A DNA stretch of 64,000 nt, taken from NCBI RefSeq assembly GCF_004153445.1, contig NZ_SDQC01000001.1, positions 930,001-994,000 of the forward strand, in the 5' to 3' direction. The DNA is from Allopusillimonas soli (GTDB lineage Bacteria; Pseudomonadota; Gammaproteobacteria; Burkholderiales; Burkholderiaceae_B). Position numbers and translations under genes: made by a program. Below the pieces are notes generated by a model, which saw only the letters and a program-made list of their open reading frames with translations, did not search any database and was not told where the DNA came from. Position 1 is the stretch's first letter, and each line of letters starts with the position of its first letter. Of this stretch, positions 42,325-51,609 are shown in pieces.

Positions 42325-43554
42325 TCAACCAGTGAGCGTGATACGGGCGAATTTGCGTTTGCCCACCTGCACGACATACGTACCCACGGGCAGTTGGAGG
42401 GCCTTGTCCTCGATGCGGCCACCGTCGACGCGAACGCCCCCCTGCTCCACATTGCGCTGGGCCTCGGACCCAGAGGATGCCAACCCGGCCTGGCGCAGCA
42501 CCTTGAGAATACCTAATGGCGCGCCCGGAAGCCGGATCTCTGGCATGTCGTCCGGGATGGCGCCGTCCCGGAAGCGGGCCTCGAAGGCAGCCAGCGCATC
42601 CTCGGCAGCCTTGCGGCTGTGAAATCGTTCGACAATCTCCTGGGCCAGCATGACCTTGGCGTCCCGCGGATTCATGCCCTCGCTCACCTGAGCCTGTAGT
42701 GCAACGATATCATTCATGGAGCGGAAAGACAGCAGTTCGTAATACTTCCACATAAGCGTATCCGAGATCGACATAAGTTTGCCGAACATGGACTCAGGCG
42801 CCTCCGTGATACCGATATAGTTGCCCTTGGACTTGGACATTTTGTCCACGCCATCGGTGCCCTCGAGCAAGGGCATGGTCAGAATGCACTGCGGCTCTTG
42901 CCCATATTCCTTCTGCAGCTCGCGCCCCACCAACAGGTTGAATTTCTGGTCGGTGCCACCGAGTTCAAGATCGGCCTTAAGCGCCACGGAATCGTATCCT
43001 TGCATAAGCGGATACAGGAATTCATGCACCGAAATGGGAATGCCTCCCTTGAAACGGCGTGTAAAGTCCTCGCGCTCCATCATGCGTGCCACTGTATAGC
43101 GGGACGCCAGCTGTATCATGCCGCGCGCGCCAAGGGGATCGCACCATTCGGAGTTGTAACGAATCTCGGTACGGGACGGATCCAGCACCAGGCTGGCCTG
43201 GGCATAATAGGTTTTTGCATTTTCATGGATCTGCTCGGCGGTGAGCGGGGGCCGGGTGGCATTGCGCCCGCTGGGATCACCGATCATGGAGGTGAAGTCC
43301 CCGATGAGGAAAATGACAGTGTGGCCCAGGTCCTGCAACTGGCGCATCTTGTTCAGGACGACGGTATGACCCAGATGGATGTCGGGCGCAGTGGGATCCA
43401 GCCCCAGTTTGATCCGCAGGGGTTTGCCCGTTTCACGACTGCGGGCCAATTTGCGGGCGAACTCTGCCTCGACGAGCAGCTCATCGCAACCGCGTCTGGC
43501 CACCTGCAGATCGCTCTCAACCTGGGGACTCATAGGGGCTTCGGTGGACGACAT
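42325..43554 (-). CDS. tyrS: Tyrosyl-tRNA synthetase
   Basis: 409 residues from ATG 43554. This is the TyrZ-type class I synthetase with LGLDPTAPDIHLGHTVVLNK (HIGH-like) and KMSKSKGNYIGI (KMSKS). The tyrosine pocket includes GTDQKFNLLVGRELQ. A C-terminal S4 RNA-binding domain contains AGLASSGSEAQRNVEQGGVR. It charges tRNA-Tyr in the cytoplasm. It diverges from the M23 peptidase gene, with 245 bases between starts. Tyr enzymes with HLGH and a C-terminal S4 of this length are the second common bacterial type. Confidence 0.96.
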   Translation of the reverse strand: MSSTEAPMSPQVESDLQVARRGCDELLVEAEFARKLARSRETGKPLRIKLGLDPTAPDIHLGHTVVLNKMRQLQDLGHTVIFLIGDFTSMIGDPSGRNATRPPLTAEQIHENAKTYYAQASLVLDPSRTEIRYNSEWCDPLGARGMIQLASRYTVARMMEREDFTRRFKGGIPISVHEFLYPLMQGYDSVALKADLELGGTDQKFNLLVGRELQKEYGQEPQCILTMPLLEGTDGVDKMSKSKGNYIGITEAPESMFGKLMSISDTLMWKYYELLSFRSMNDIVALQAQVSEGMNPRDAKVMLAQEIVERFHSRKAAEDALAAFEARFRDGAIPDDMPEIRLPGAPLGILKVLRQAGLASSGSEAQRNVEQGGVRVDGGRIEDKALQLPVGTYVVQVGKRKFARITLTG

Positions 43555-43799
43555 AGACAAGTTTGTAAAGAAAATGTGAAAAAAGTGCTCGAAAAACTGA
43601 ACTGAATACGCTAGCATAGCGTGCAAGCGCAAAACCTGCAGGCAGTCGAACGCATCTCGTTGCGGCATCCGACGCCATCTTATCAGAGCGCATAGCTACA
43701 AAACACGGGTACAAGGTATTGTTCGGCGGCACCGGCCAGCTGCCAAGGTCCGGTCGTATCCGCTTTTTTTCAACGCGCAATTTCCAGGTACTAGTTTTT

Positions 43800-45161
43800 A
43801 TGTTCGAAAAAGGGAAAACCGGAACTCCCTCTTATCGCGAGATTACTCGCGCGCACCGCCCTCACCACTTTTTTCGCAATGGCCTCGTACTGATCGCCCT
43901 GGGCCTGTTTGCCACCGCCGCCGCACTGGCGGTCGTCAAGCCGCCCGAACCTCCCGCGCTTTACCAGGCCACACAAACCCTTCTGCTTCCCGCCCCCCAA
44001 CCGCTTGCCAGCGGCACATCCGAACAGCCCTACATCAGCGAAACCGAGATCCGGCGCGGCGACACGCTCGCCGCGTTGCTGCAGCGCCTGCAAATCGACG
44101 AGCCGGGGCTGCAGTCTTTCCTTGTTCGCAACAAGAACGCTCGCGCTATCTATAAGCTGTACCCCGGGCGCACCGTGCAGGCTGCGCTCGACGCCGACGG
44201 TCGCATGGTATGGCTGCGATACAACCACGGCGACGGAGAAAAGGACGGCAAATATCTCGCCCGCTGGCTGGAAATCCGCCCCGACAACGGCGGCTATGTC
44301 GCCGAAGAGCGTAGCGAGGTCGCCGCCACCCAGGTCCACGTGGCCGAGGGTCAGATAAACAGCTCCCTGTTCGGCGCCACGGATGCTGCCGGCATCCCGG
44401 ACTCGGTCACCATGCAGATGACCGATATTCTTGGAAGCAAGGTCGATTTCCTTCGCGACCTGCGCCGCGGCGACCGCTTCCGTGTGGTGTACGAATCTTA
44501 TGCCTACCAAGGCCAGGAAGTTGGCGCAGGCCGCATCCTGGCCTTGGAGTTCGAAAACAAGGACAAGGTCTACGAAGCGGTTTGGTTCGCGCCTGACGGC
44601 GGCAACGGCAGTTACTACGACTTCAACGGCCACAGCCTCAAAGGCGCCTTTCTGCGCAATGCCATCAAGTTCACACGCATCAGCTCCACATTCGGAATGC
44701 GCAAGCACCCCATTCGCGGAAGCTGGCGCCAGCACAAAGGGGTGGACTACGCGGCACCCACCGGCACACCCATTCACGCCACGGCAGACGGGGTTGTATC
44801 CTTTATTGGCAAGCAGCGCGGCTACGGCAATGTCATCGTCCTCAAGCATTGGGGCGACTACAGCACGCTTTACGGCCATCAAAGCCGGTTCGCCAAGGGC
44901 TTGCGCAAGGGCGACAAGGTTTCCCAGGGCGATATCATTGGCTATGTGGGCGCCACAGGATGGGCCACCGGGCCACATCTGCATTATGAATTCCGCATAG
45001 ACGGCAAACAGGTCGACCCATTGTCCGTCGATCTGCCCGTCGCTCGGACGCTCGATCCACATCAGATGCAGGCCTTCGAAACCATGGTTGCCCGCTATCG
45101 AGACCATATCGACCTGGTGGCGCGTGGCGACAGCGAAACCACCAGGCTGGCCAGCCGCTGA
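43800..45161 (+). CDS. M23 murein endopeptidase, membrane anchored
   Basis: 453 residues from ATG 43800. A single transmembrane helix (about 28-46, GLVLIALGLFATAAALAVV) anchors it, facing the periplasm. A LysM/OapA-like module follows (EIRRGDTLAALLQRLQIDEP). The C-terminal peptidase M23 domain has zinc ligands in RGSWRQHKGVDYAAPTGTPI (HxxxD), plus YSTLYGHQSRF and GPHLHYEFRIDG (HxH). All ligands are present, so it is probably active in cleaving peptidoglycan cross-links, like MepM. anmK, a wall-recycling gene, follows 31 bases later. Confidence 0.92.
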   Translation: MFEKGKTGTPSYREITRAHRPHHFFRNGLVLIALGLFATAAALAVVKPPEPPALYQATQTLLLPAPQPLASGTSEQPYISETEIRRGDTLAALLQRLQIDEPGLQSFLVRNKNARAIYKLYPGRTVQAALDADGRMVWLRYNHGDGEKDGKYLARWLEIRPDNGGYVAEERSEVAATQVHVAEGQINSSLFGATDAAGIPDSVTMQMTDILGSKVDFLRDLRRGDRFRVVYESYAYQGQEVGAGRILALEFENKDKVYEAVWFAPDGGNGSYYDFNGHSLKGAFLRNAIKFTRISSTFGMRKHPIRGSWRQHKGVDYAAPTGTPIHATADGVVSFIGKQRGYGNVIVLKHWGDYSTLYGHQSRFAKGLRKGDKVSQGDIIGYVGATGWATGPHLHYEFRIDGKQVDPLSVDLPVARTLDPHQMQAFETMVARYRDHIDLVARGDSETTRLASR

Positions 45162-45192
45162 CGGCGGGCCAGTCAGCCCAGCAGGCGTGACA

Positions 45193-46317
45193 ATGTCGTA
45201 TTACATCGGTCTCATGTCGGGAACCAGCACCGACGGGGTCGACGGTGTGCTGGCCGATTTTTCCAGGCCAATGCAGCCACACGTGCTATCCAGCGTTTCA
45301 TTGCCCATGTCGCCGTCCCTGCGGACGGCGTTCCTATCCCTGAATGATCCCGGCGACAATGAACTCGACCGCGCCGCGCGCGCGGGGCTGCAATTGGCGG
45401 CATTGTACGCGCAAGCCTGCGCGGCGCTGATGCAGCGGGCCGGCATTGACGCCCAGCGTGTTCGCGCCATTGGCGCACACGGACAAACCGTGCGCCACGA
45501 TCCGGCTGCAGGGTATACCATCCAGATCAACGCACCCGCTCACTTGGCCGAGCGCACCGGCGTGGACGTCATTGCCGATTTTCGTTCGCGCGACATCGCC
45601 GCTGGCGGGCAGGGTGCCCCGCTGGTACCCGCGTTTCATCAGGCGCTGTTCGGCGCACAGGCACCCTGCGTAGTCCTGAATCTGGGCGGCATCGCCAACG
45701 CTACCCTCCTTGACGCCGATGCGCAGCATCCCGTACGCGGATTCGATACCGGGCCAGCCAATGTGTTGCTCGATGCGTGGATCACCGAAAAAAAAGGGCT
45801 GCCATTTGACGCCGACGGCGCCTGGGCCCGCACAGGCACATCCAGCCCCGCCCTTCTGGCCCATCTGCTTGCCTCCGAGCCCTGGCTTAGTTTGCCGCCA
45901 CCCAAATCCACAGGGCGAGATATGTTCAATAGCGCCTGGCTGCACAATCAGTTGCAGGCGTTCGGCAGCCAAGGCCTGTCAGATGCCGACATCCAGGCCA
46001 CATTGGTCGATTTCACCGCGCATAGCGCCGCCCAGGCGATTCTCGCACAAGCGCCGGCAACACAAGAGGTGCTGGTATGCGGCGGCGGGGCAAAAAACCC
46101 CTGCCTTATGGCAGCGCTTCACAAGGCGATGAATTGCGCGGTCCGCCCTACTTCAGAGGTGGGCGTGCCAGTGGAATGGGTGGAAGCCCTGGCATTCGCC
46201 TGGCTGGCCTGGGCGCATGACGAAGGCCTGCCAGCCGGCCTGCCGGCCGTGACCGGCGCGGCCCATGCCACAATACTGGGATGCCGCTATCCTGGCATGG
46301 CTGAGCGCCGGAAGTGA
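45193..46317 (+). CDS. anmK: Anhydro-N-acetylmuramic acid kinase
   Basis: 374 residues from ATG 45193. It opens MSYYIGLMSGTSTDGVDGVL, the AnmK nucleotide-binding start, and continues with RAIGAHGQTVRHDP, DFRSRDIAAGGQGAPLVP, LNLGGIANATL, GFDTGPANVLLDAWI and VCGGGAKNPCLM. It converts anhydro-MurNAc to MurNAc-6-phosphate with ATP in cell-wall recycling. It follows the M23 peptidase on the same strand. Its stop is one base from the stop of convergent erpA. Confidence 0.96.
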   Translation: MSYYIGLMSGTSTDGVDGVLADFSRPMQPHVLSSVSLPMSPSLRTAFLSLNDPGDNELDRAARAGLQLAALYAQACAALMQRAGIDAQRVRAIGAHGQTVRHDPAAGYTIQINAPAHLAERTGVDVIADFRSRDIAAGGQGAPLVPAFHQALFGAQAPCVVLNLGGIANATLLDADAQHPVRGFDTGPANVLLDAWITEKKGLPFDADGAWARTGTSSPALLAHLLASEPWLSLPPPKSTGRDMFNSAWLHNQLQAFGSQGLSDADIQATLVDFTAHSAAQAILAQAPATQEVLVCGGGAKNPCLMAALHKAMNCAVRPTSEVGVPVEWVEALAFAWLAWAHDEGLPAGLPAVTGAAHATILGCRYPGMAERRK

Positions 46318-46318
46318 A

Positions 46319-46693
46319 TCAGGGCGTGAATGAAGAACCGCAGCCACAAGTGGACGTGGCGTTGGGGTTGCGGATAACAAACTGCGCACCGTCCAGATCA
46401 TCTTTGTAGTCGATTTCCGCACCGACCAGATACTGGAAGCTCATGGGGTCTACCAGCAACTGAACGCCTTCCTTGTCGATGGTGGTATCGTCGTCGTTGA
46501 CGGTTTCATCGAAAGTAAAACCGTATTGGAAGCCGGAACAGCCGCCTCCTTGCACAAAAACGCGCAGCTTGAGCTCGGGATTGCCCTCTTCATCCAGCAA
46601 CTCTTTGACCTTGGCAGCCGCTGCGTCGGTGAAGATGAGCGGAGAGGGAGGCGCCTGAAGGTCGGCGGATTCAATAAGCGTGCTCGTGGTCAT
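46319..46693 (-). CDS. erpA: Iron-sulfur cluster insertion protein ErpA
   Basis: 124 residues from ATG 46693. A-type carrier with the three conserved cysteines Cys52 ([11 protein letters not shown]), Cys116 and Cys118 (TCGCGSSF), and [17 protein letters not shown] between them. It delivers Fe-S clusters to apoproteins such as isoprenoid-synthesis enzymes. The gene follows the coiled-coil membrane protein gene on the same strand 56 bases away. The ErpA rather than IscA call rests on length and on the family neighbourhood with anmK and rpsI-rplM. Confidence 0.93.
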   Translation of the reverse strand: MTTSTLIESADLQAPPSPLIFTDAAAAKVKELLDEEGNPELKLRVFVQGGGCSGFQYGFTFDETVNDDDTTIDKEGVQLLVDPMSFQYLVGAEIDYKDDLDGAQFVIRNPNATSTCGCGSSFTP

Positions 46694-46749
46694 GGGGTAC
46701 TCCGTCGCGGCGCAAAGTGCTGCGCCATGCATATGAAACTACTATAACA

Positions 46750-47502
46750 CTACGGTGTGGGAGCGGGGTCCAGCTTGATGCTACGCGATACCCGCAGGGT
46801 ATCCCCCTCCAGCACGTTCAGCGTGACACTTTCGGGCGTGAAGCCGTCAGGCACCGCCAAAAGTCCCGCACTGCGCTGAAACTCGTCGAAATGCAGTGTG
46901 AACGCGTCCGTGTCGTCTTCGGCAGGCTCATCCTTGGCATCGGAATCGACCGCTTGGTTCTGGGGGGCGCCTTGCGCGGGCAATAGCACCGCACTGGCGG
47001 GTTTTCCGTCCCGCGACCCCTTGGCAACAAACTGAATGCGCCCCTGAAATGTGGGTGCCTGCAGGGCATTTCGCATGAACAACGCCCTGTAGCTCAGGTT
47101 TGCGCCCTGCCATTCCATTGTGAGGGCCCGCACACTGACGGCGCCCGCTGGTCCTGGAGGAAAAAGCTGATGAAAGAAAGCCAATTTTTCGTTGGCTTGC
47201 CCCAGATCGGCCTGAACGCGAGTCAGGGTTGTTTCCAGGCCCTTGCGCGTGCTTTCCTCGACCATGAGATTGCCGGTGAGTGCGTCGACACGGGCTTGGG
47301 ATTCGGCCAATTGGGCACGTGCGCTGACCAGATCCCCTTCCAATTGCTGTTTCAAGGCATCGTAGCGGCTAAGTGCCTGCGCCTTGAACCAGTAACGTCC
47401 ACCTGCAGCGCCTAGTGCCAGGCCCAGGATCAGAGCCAAAACAGCCAGCCACAGGCCGGCGCCGCGCCGGCCTGTGGCGGTATCGATTTGCTTGCTTGTC
47501 AT
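46750..47502 (-). CDS. Membrane-anchored coiled-coil protein (DUF6776-like)
   Basis: 250 residues from ATG 47502. One N-terminal transmembrane helix (LWLAVLALILGLALGAAGG) is followed by a coiled coil at about 45-110 (LKQQLEGDLVSARAQLAESQ, TRKGLETTLTRVQADLGQAN) and a periplasmic beta-rich domain. An acidic linker lies inside that domain (DSDAKDEPAEDDTD). It is conserved between rpsI and erpA in this bacterial family but its function is unknown. The topology suggests a periplasmic structural or envelope role. Confidence 0.82.
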   Translation of the reverse strand: MTSKQIDTATGRRGAGLWLAVLALILGLALGAAGGRYWFKAQALSRYDALKQQLEGDLVSARAQLAESQARVDALTGNLMVEESTRKGLETTLTRVQADLGQANEKLAFFHQLFPPGPAGAVSVRALTMEWQGANLSYRALFMRNALQAPTFQGRIQFVAKGSRDGKPASAVLLPAQGAPQNQAVDSDAKDEPAEDDTDAFTLHFDEFQRSAGLLAVPDGFTPESVTLNVLEGDTLRVSRSIKLDPAPTP

Positions 47503-47562
47503 GAAAACATAGACCCGAGGCCCCTTGTTCGGTTCCCCTTGGCATGCGTCCAAACGGCACAA

Positions 47563-47582
47563 GCCCCCGGCATGCCGGGGGC
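47563..47582 (-). terminator. Strong hairpin after rpsI
   Basis: GCCCCCGGCATGCCGGGGGC is a perfect 20-base palindrome located 40 bases past the rpsI stop on the minus strand. Downstream bases (TTGTGCCGTTT) have only a weak T run. It is probably the terminator of rplM-rpsI, or a protective 3' hairpin. Confidence 0.6.
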
Positions 47583-47622
47583 CCTGCTGTCTTGACAGGC
47601 CAATACAGGCCAGACAGGCGGA

Positions 47623-48015
47623 TCAGCGTTTGCTGAACTGCTTACGGCGACGCGCCTTGTGGAAGCCGACCTTCTTGCGCTCGACCTCGCGGGCATCGCG
47701 CGTGACATAGCCAGCTTGTTTCAGCGATGACTTGAGCGACTCGTCGTAATCGATGAGCGCGCGGGTGATGCCGTGACGAACCGCACCAGCCTGGCCGCTC
47801 TCGCCGCCGCCGTGCACGTTGACATGGAAGTCGAACGATTCGAGATGATTTGTAAGCACCAGAGGCTGGCGAACGACCATGCGGCCGGTTTCGCGGGCGA
47901 AGTACTCGTCAACGGGCTTGCCATTGATGACAATGTTGCCCGATCCTTTTTTGAGGAACACGCGAGCCACCGACGTCTTGCGGCGGCCAGTTCCATAATT
48001 CCAGTTACCGATCAT
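47623..48015 (-). CDS. rpsI: 30S ribosomal protein S9
   Basis: 130 residues, normal length. It starts [20 protein letters not shown] and ends with the basic tail [15 protein letters not shown], whose last residues reach the P-site tRNA in the ribosome. The middle has [18 protein letters not shown]. It is nine bases after rplM, the universal rplM-rpsI operon. Confidence 0.98.
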   Translation of the reverse strand: MIGNWNYGTGRRKTSVARVFLKKGSGNIVINGKPVDEYFARETGRMVVRQPLVLTNHLESFDFHVNVHGGGESGQAGAVRHGITRALIDYDESLKSSLKQAGYVTRDAREVERKKVGFHKARRRKQFSKR

Positions 48016-48024
48016 GACCTGTCC

Positions 48025-48453
48025 TTAGAAATCCAGCGGCTTGGGTTGCTGAGCCGTATGCGGATGCTCCGCGCCGGCGTATATCTTCAGCTTCTTGGCC
48101 ATGGCGTAACCCAGAGGCCCCTTGGGGAGCATGCCCTTGACGGCTTTCTGGATGGCACGGCCGGGAAAACGCTCCTGCATCTTCCGGAAGTTGGTTTCCG
48201 TGATACCGCCCGGGTAAGTGGAGTGGCGGAAGTACTTTTTGTCTTCGCGCTTATTGCCCGTAACGACGATTTCCGAGGCGTTGATAATGACGATGTAATC
48301 GCCGGTATCAACGTGGGGCGTGAATTCTGGTTTGTGCTTGCCACGCAGGCGGCGTGCGACTTCGCTGGCCACACGGCCCAGGACTTTGCCCTTGGCGTCG
48401 ATCACGTACCAGTCACGCTTGACTTCATGCGGCTTGGCCACAAAGGTCTTCAT
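48025..48453 (-). CDS. rplM: 50S ribosomal protein L13
   Basis: 142 residues, normal length. It has [20 protein letters not shown] at the start, [32 protein letters not shown] and [20 protein letters not shown]. It is an early-binding large-subunit protein and the first gene of the rplM-rpsI operon. The promoter should be within the AT-rich 48454-48560 region. Confidence 0.98.
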   Translation of the reverse strand: MKTFVAKPHEVKRDWYVIDAKGKVLGRVASEVARRLRGKHKPEFTPHVDTGDYIVIINASEIVVTGNKREDKKYFRHSTYPGGITETNFRKMQERFPGRAIQKAVKGMLPKGPLGYAMAKKLKIYAGAEHPHTAQQPKPLDF

Positions 48454-48619
48454 GATGGGTCCTAAATATAAAAATTTGAAGGTTTCCCGGCGCTACTAAC
48501 CTGTCTAGGCATTGTTCGTTGCCCGTACAAACATCCGGAAAAGTCGATCATAATAACATATTGGTGGAAATTTTCCATTGCGACCGCACTATTTCCCCGG
48601 GAAGGCCGGCCCCAGCATC

Positions 48620-49492
48620 ATGGAACTGCGACATCTGCGTTATTTCCGTGTCCTCGCCGACACGCTGAACTTCACCCGTGCGGCGGAGAAGCTGTATATC
48701 ACCCAATCGACCCTGTCCCATCAGATCAAGCAGTTGGAGGACGAAATTGGCACGCCGCTGTTCAGGCGCGAGGGTAAATCCATTTCCCTGACCCATGCCG
48801 GCCAGTACCTGCTGGAAGGCGCAAACAGGGCGGTCGAGGGCATAGATGATACGATCAGAGGCATCCGCTCGCTGGCGCAGCCCCTGACCGGCACGCTCAG
48901 CATAGGATCCACGCACACATTCTCAGTGAAAGCGCTGGGCCAGTACTTGGTGCCGTTTGTGAAGGAGTTTCCCCTCGTCCGGCTGGACCTCCAGGAGCTC
49001 TCCGCCCACGACATCGAGGCTGGCCTCCTGGACGAACGGCTGGACATCGGCATCGCCTACACACCAGCCAGCCATGAAGGTTTGTGGTCCGAGCCGCTGT
49101 TCACAGAGGCCCTGGTACTTGTCGTCAGCAAGCTACATGCGCTGGCGTCGCGAAAACGCGTCCGAATGGTGGAGCTGCACAACCAGCCGCTGATCCTGCT
49201 GTCAAAAGGCTACGCCACGCGCAAGATGCTGGATGGACACTTTCGCAAGGCGCGCATCGAACCGCTGATCGTCGCGGAGGCCAACACCGTCGGACCCATC
49301 CTCAGTCTCATCCGCCACCACCCCGTGGCGGCCATTCTCTCCGAACGGGCCATCCCCGACGAAGCGGGTCTCCATAAAATCATTCTCCAGGACCCCGCCC
49401 CCACCCGCACGGCCGCCCTTCTGTGGAAGAAGAACAGGCATTATCCAAAGATCGCCCTGGAATTCGCCAGACTGGTCAAGGAAAACCGCTGA
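48620..49492 (+). CDS. LysR-family transcriptional regulator (CynR-like)
   Basis: 290 residues from ATG 48620. The N-terminal helix-turn-helix reads MELRHLRYFRVLADTLNFTR, then LYITQSTLSHQIKQLEDEIG, a form common in CynR/CbbR-like regulators. The effector domain has GTLSIGSTHTFSVKALGQYL and PLILLSKGYATRKMLDGHFR. It converges on the CoA-transferase operon, ending 54 bases from it, and is the most likely local regulator of that operon. No palindromic operator was seen. Confidence 0.92.
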   Translation: MELRHLRYFRVLADTLNFTRAAEKLYITQSTLSHQIKQLEDEIGTPLFRREGKSISLTHAGQYLLEGANRAVEGIDDTIRGIRSLAQPLTGTLSIGSTHTFSVKALGQYLVPFVKEFPLVRLDLQELSAHDIEAGLLDERLDIGIAYTPASHEGLWSEPLFTEALVLVVSKLHALASRKRVRMVELHNQPLILLSKGYATRKMLDGHFRKARIEPLIVAEANTVGPILSLIRHHPVAAILSERAIPDEAGLHKIILQDPAPTRTAALLWKKNRHYPKIALEFARLVKENR

Positions 49493-49546
49493 ACCGGCGC
49501 GATGGCTTGCCTTAGCACCCTGGCGAGCCCAGGCAATCAACACGGC

Positions 49547-50716
49547 TCAGCCACGTCCGCCGCTTCCCCGGCCGCCACTGCCCGCTTTGGCCAGACCGGC
49601 CAGTATTTGATCACGCTGCTCATCGAGTAGTGGAGGCGGCTCCACCTCGCGCATACGCTCGCCATCGAAGGAAATCGGGCAGCGCACCGTTCTGAAGGTG
49701 CCCATGGTTGCGTGCTCACCCGTCACTGTCAGGCCCAGATGCAGTGCCTGGGGATCCCGCAGCGCCTCGCTCGCATCGTACATGGGCGAATAAGGCACAT
49801 CCTGCTCCTCCAGCGCCCGGCACCAATAGGTGCGGTCGTGCTTCCTGAAGATCCCGCCAAGAATCTCGATCAAGTCTTCCTGGTGCTCAATACGGCCGCT
49901 CCGGTCGGCAAACCGGGGGTCCTCCAGCAGCGCAGGCTGCGCTATGGCGCGTGCCAGGCCATCCCAGAATTTAAGGGGGGAGGACATATGCAATGCGATC
50001 CATTTCTCGTCGGCGCATTCAAAGACATAGGACTGCGACACGCGCGGCCTGCTGTACGGGCCCATGACTTCGCCCATAGAGTAAAAGTGCGTGAAGGCAT
50101 CGAGGTTGAAATGACACATGGCTTCCAGCATGGATACCTCGACCTTGTGGCCATGACCGCTTCGTGAGCGTTCGAGCAGTGCGCCCATTATTCCCTGCGC
50201 CGCATACATACCTGTAATGGCATCGGCCAGGGCCGGGCCGGTCACCCTGGGGTTGCCGGGATTGACCAGAAGCTGCAGCAGCCCGCTGGCCGCCTGGGCC
50301 ACGGAATCGTATGCCGGCCGATGCGCGGCCGGACCGGTGGAACCGAAACCGCTGATGGCGCAGTAAATCAGGCGCGGATTGATCTGACGCAGCCGGTCGG
50401 CGCCCGCATTGAGCCTGTCCGCGGCGCCCGGCCGGAAATTCTGGATATAAACATCCGCCGCCTCGATAAGCGCGTCGAAGGTTGCCAAGTCGGCGGGATC
50501 CCGCGTATCGAGCGCGATGCTCTGTTTATTCCGGTTGTAGGTCTGGAAATGCGGGCTGTACAGGCCATTCTTGAATGCGCGGAACGGGTCTCCCTTGCCC
50601 GGCTGTTCGACCTTGATCACCTCTGCGCCCAAGTCCGCCAGCAACATACCCGTTGCGGGCCCTGTTATGAAGGTGCCCTGATCAATGACCTTGATTCCAT
50701 CCAGTACTTTTATCAT
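49547..50716 (-). CDS. CaiB/BaiF-family (class III) CoA-transferase
   Basis: 389 residues. The N-terminus LDGIKVIDQGTFITGPATGM is standard, followed by VIKVEQPGKGDPFR, NRNKQSIALDTRDP and the catalytic Asp165 in LADAITGMYAAQG. The C-terminus ends in a short glycine-arginine repeat (GSGGRGSGGRG) that is unusual for the family. Class III enzymes transfer CoA between acyl-CoA and a free carboxylate. The gene lies 22 bases after the citryl-CoA-lyase-like gene, so the natural product is probably a CoA thioester that the lyase cleaves. Candidate acids are citrate, citramalate or a related hydroxy-dicarboxylate. Confidence 0.93.
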   Translation of the reverse strand: MIKVLDGIKVIDQGTFITGPATGMLLADLGAEVIKVEQPGKGDPFRAFKNGLYSPHFQTYNRNKQSIALDTRDPADLATFDALIEAADVYIQNFRPGAADRLNAGADRLRQINPRLIYCAISGFGSTGPAAHRPAYDSVAQAASGLLQLLVNPGNPRVTGPALADAITGMYAAQGIMGALLERSRSGHGHKVEVSMLEAMCHFNLDAFTHFYSMGEVMGPYSRPRVSQSYVFECADEKWIALHMSSPLKFWDGLARAIAQPALLEDPRFADRSGRIEHQEDLIEILGGIFRKHDRTYWCRALEEQDVPYSPMYDASEALRDPQALHLGLTVTGEHATMGTFRTVRCPISFDGERMREVEPPPLLDEQRDQILAGLAKAGSGGRGSGGRG

Positions 50717-50738
50717 CCCTGCTCCACCACTTCTGATG

Positions 50739-51521
50739 TCATTGCCCGTCGTAACGAATGCCCTGCGCCGCCAGATGGGACATGACGAAGCCTATGGGGC
50801 GGGAGGCTTCTTCGTTCAGATGCGCAATAAGGCTGGCCGTGCGCGCCAATATGGGAATACCCTTGAGCGCGGCTAGAGGAAAGCCGACATCCAGGGCGAC
50901 GGCTGGAATGGCGCCCGACACATTGATAGGCAGCGCACGCCCGACGGCATCTGCCATGCACTGCTCCAGGGTATGCAGCATGCGGCAATGATCGCCATAG
51001 GCCTGCCGCGCGCCAGCCAGCTCCAGCAAGGTGGCTGCGCGCGGGTCGCCCGCGGAATGTTGAGGATGGCCGAAGCCCGGGATCGACCTGCCCTCCGCCT
51101 TCATGCCGGCCAGCGCTTCGGCTGCGACACGCTCGAATGGCTGTCCGGTCTCCTGCGCCGTGCCCACCAACGCATGCAGAAGCCGTCCGCAAGCCTCGGC
51201 GCTGCCGAGCACCACGGAACCGCAGCCCAGCAATCCAGCCGCCACTGCGCCCTGCAGCGCTTCGGGTGCAGCCACGTATGTCATGCGTGCAGCCTGTACG
51301 CTGGGCACCAGGCCATGTTCGGCAATGGACAGCAATAGCGCATCCAGAAAATAGCGCTGCAATTCAGAGGGCGGCGCGCCGGTGAGCATGAAATAGAAGT
51401 AGTCGGTAAAGCTCATCTTGCCGATGAGGTCGGCACAAAGATCCTTGCCCCGGACCGTTATCGACGCCGCGTCCGAAGTGGAGATGGCGGTAAACGGCTG
51501 ATCCTGCTTTCCTATTCTCAT
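50739..51521 (-). CDS. Citryl-CoA lyase-like protein (short citrate synthase family)
   Basis: 260 residues from ATG 51521. It is shorter than citrate synthase (about 430) and resembles the C-terminal lyase half. The active-site histidine pattern is present: SIAEHGLVPSVQAARM (His69) and IPGFGHPQHSAGDPRAATL (His152). ISTSDAASITVRGKDLCADL at the start is typical of short citryl-CoA-lyase-like proteins. Such enzymes split citryl-CoA to acetyl-CoA and oxaloacetate, or related 3-hydroxy-3-methylacyl-CoA esters. It sits between a Bug receptor (upstream) and a CoA-transferase (downstream) on one strand, a complete-looking uptake, activation and cleavage unit. Confidence 0.85.
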   Translation of the reverse strand: MRIGKQDQPFTAISTSDAASITVRGKDLCADLIGKMSFTDYFYFMLTGAPPSELQRYFLDALLLSIAEHGLVPSVQAARMTYVAAPEALQGAVAAGLLGCGSVVLGSAEACGRLLHALVGTAQETGQPFERVAAEALAGMKAEGRSIPGFGHPQHSAGDPRAATLLELAGARQAYGDHCRMLHTLEQCMADAVGRALPINVSGAIPAVALDVGFPLAALKGIPILARTASLIAHLNEEASRPIGFVMSHLAAQGIRYDGQ

Positions 51522-51609
51522 GTTGTGCACCTATGTGATACCTGTTGCATGCGCGATGTTCCCGCGTGGATGGAACCCGTAGGCGGGCGCCCACCCTTCG
51601 CGGTTCGTG

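Noticed and set aside
43791-45107. 438-codon open frame on the minus strand
   Set aside because: Antisense to the M23 peptidase gene, which has all zinc ligands; composition artefact.
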